Positions 63,330-64,000 of a stretch of 64,000 nt of DNA are shown in pieces. The DNA is taken from NCBI GenBank assembly GCA_016713305.1, contig JADJPK010000008.1, forward strand, positions 439,275 through 503,274, given 5' to 3'. The notes under the pieces are model-generated. The model was not told the DNA's origin, made no database searches, and was given only the letters and a program-made list of their open reading frames with translations. This stretch comes from Betaproteobacteria bacterium (lineage in GTDB: Bacteria > Pseudomonadota > Gammaproteobacteria > Burkholderiales > Ga0077523). Position numbers and translations under genes: made by a program. Numbering within the stretch: the stretch's first letter is position 1; each line of letters opens with the position of its first letter.

Positions 63330-64000
63330 GTGAGCCGGGTGCGTATCCTGCCTTCCCTGGTCCGCGAGGCGCTGCCGGATGTGTCGTGGTGGGCACATGC
63401 GGACAAGCGGCGTGAATTCGGTTCCGGAATCGCCGGCGCGATCCTGGTCATCCCTCAGGCGATCACGTTCGCCTACGTGGTCGGACTCGCTCCGGAATAC
63501 GGCCTGTACTGTGCAGTGTTCGTGGCGCTTGTATCGAGCCTGTTCGGAAACTCCGCGATGGTGGGCGGTCCCAATACCGCGTTGTCGATCCTCATGAGTC
63601 TGGCGGTCATGCCTCACGCGGGACGAGGCAGCCCCCTCTACACCGACTACGTCCTGCTGCTGAGTCTCATGGTCGGCGTGCTGCAGCTTGCGTTCTGGCT
63701 GTTGCGTGGGGCCGCGGTCTTCCGGTTCCTCAGCCCGGCCGCGATCGGTGGCATCAAGATCGGCGTGGGGGTGCTTCTCATCACATCCGCGCTCGAGGGT
63801 TCGCTGGGCGTCTCGGGCCTGTCGATGCAGTTCTTCTACGAGAAGTTCTACGTTGTGGTGGCATCGTGGAACGACATCGTGAATCCGTACGCGGCCGCGA
63901 TAAGCGGCGTGACGCTGGTTTCCGCCGTGGCCTTCAAGCGGTTGTTTCCCCGTTCCTACATCATCGTGGCCATGCTGCTGGGAGCCGTCACGGGTGCGCT
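63330..64000 (+). CDS. SulP-family anion transporter (N-terminal part, cut by window end)
   Basis: The frame opens at GTG 63330 and is intact to the last base (223 residues seen). SulP signatures are GIAGAILVIPQAITFAYVVGLAPEYGLYCAVF and VGGPNTALSILMSL, followed by several membrane helices. Substrate is sulfate, bicarbonate or another anion. The C-terminal STAS domain expected in the family lies beyond the window. Start uncertain; no ATG lies close to the family N-terminus. Confidence 0.85.
   Translation, partial: MSRVRILPSLVREALPDVSWWAHADKRREFGSGIAGAILVIPQAITFAYVVGLAPEYGLYCAVFVALVSSLFGNSAMVGGPNTALSILMSLAVMPHAGRGSPLYTDYVLLLSLMVGVLQLAFWLLRGAAVFRFLSPAAIGGIKIGVGVLLITSALEGSLGVSGLSMQFFYEKFYVVVASWNDIVNPYAAAISGVTLVSAVAFKRLFPRSYIIVAMLLGAVTGA

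Overview
The window looks like a chromosomal segment of a high-GC, Gram-negative betaproteobacterium. Supporting signs are the glyA-nrdR-ribD-ribE run, divergent darP (yjgA)/pmbA next to mogA, the glcDEF order, four proteins with C-terminal PEP-CTERM sorting signals, TonB-dependent receptors and outer-membrane lipoproteins. No rRNA, tRNA, phage, transposase or CRISPR locus was seen, and no exosortase lies in the window.

Layout. 1-1.75 kb: a cut lipoprotein and a YVTN beta-propeller protein (minus). 2.1-9.06 kb: a NarL-type kinase/regulator pair, a large TonB receptor, a PEP-CTERM protein and a paralogous orphan regulator (plus). A 13-bp palindrome, GGGA-N5-TCCC, recurs upstream of the kinase and three times upstream of the receptor. 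9.07-11.9 kb: an M50-type membrane protease with a TPR lipoprotein (minus), and an unknown protein with an unusual cytochrome c (plus). 11.9-19.1 kb: a glycolate/glycerate cluster, hyi-eamA-glycerate kinase-glcD-glcE-glcF (minus), with a palindromic repeat block between glcE and glcF. 20.0-31.2 kb: a VWA lipoprotein, a MoxR ATPase, a CoxE-like VWA protein, glpD, a MASE1-PAS-GGDEF-EAL protein and a GspE/PilB ATPase. All of these are recognisable but broken by many small indels, most likely sequence error.

31.3-35.4 kb (minus) is the most interesting part. A clear cobalamin riboswitch heads an apparent operon of two PEP-CTERM surface proteins (one DUF4465-like) and a BtuB-like TonB receptor. 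It looks like a B12 capture-and-import module in which exosortase-type sorting replaces the anchors used in Bacteroidetes B12 loci. 35.6-41.6 kb: an ammonium transporter, then an HlyD/MacB-like ABC export system (adaptor, ATPase, two FtsX permeases) interrupted by a tandem hairpin-repeat array. 41.8-43.5 kb: a Rap1a/Tai-like small protein, an enolase-superfamily enzyme, and a candidate sigma-54-driven small RNA (about 43425-43519).

43.6-54.3 kb: YqhA-like membrane protein, small lipoprotein, N-acyl-D-amino-acid deacylase (one frameshift), UMF1-type MFS transporter, unknown 520-residue protein, mogA, darP, pmbA (one frameshift), voltage-gated K+ channel and Fe-alcohol dehydrogenase. 54.4-56.7 kb: ybdD-like small gene and cstA. 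57-60.6 kb: glyA, nrdR, ribD and ribE. 60.7-64 kb: a fourth PEP-CTERM protein, a Tat-exported DsrE-like protein, a diheme TsdA-like cytochrome c and the start of a SulP transporter.

All calls come from reading motifs, composition and context; no database search was run.
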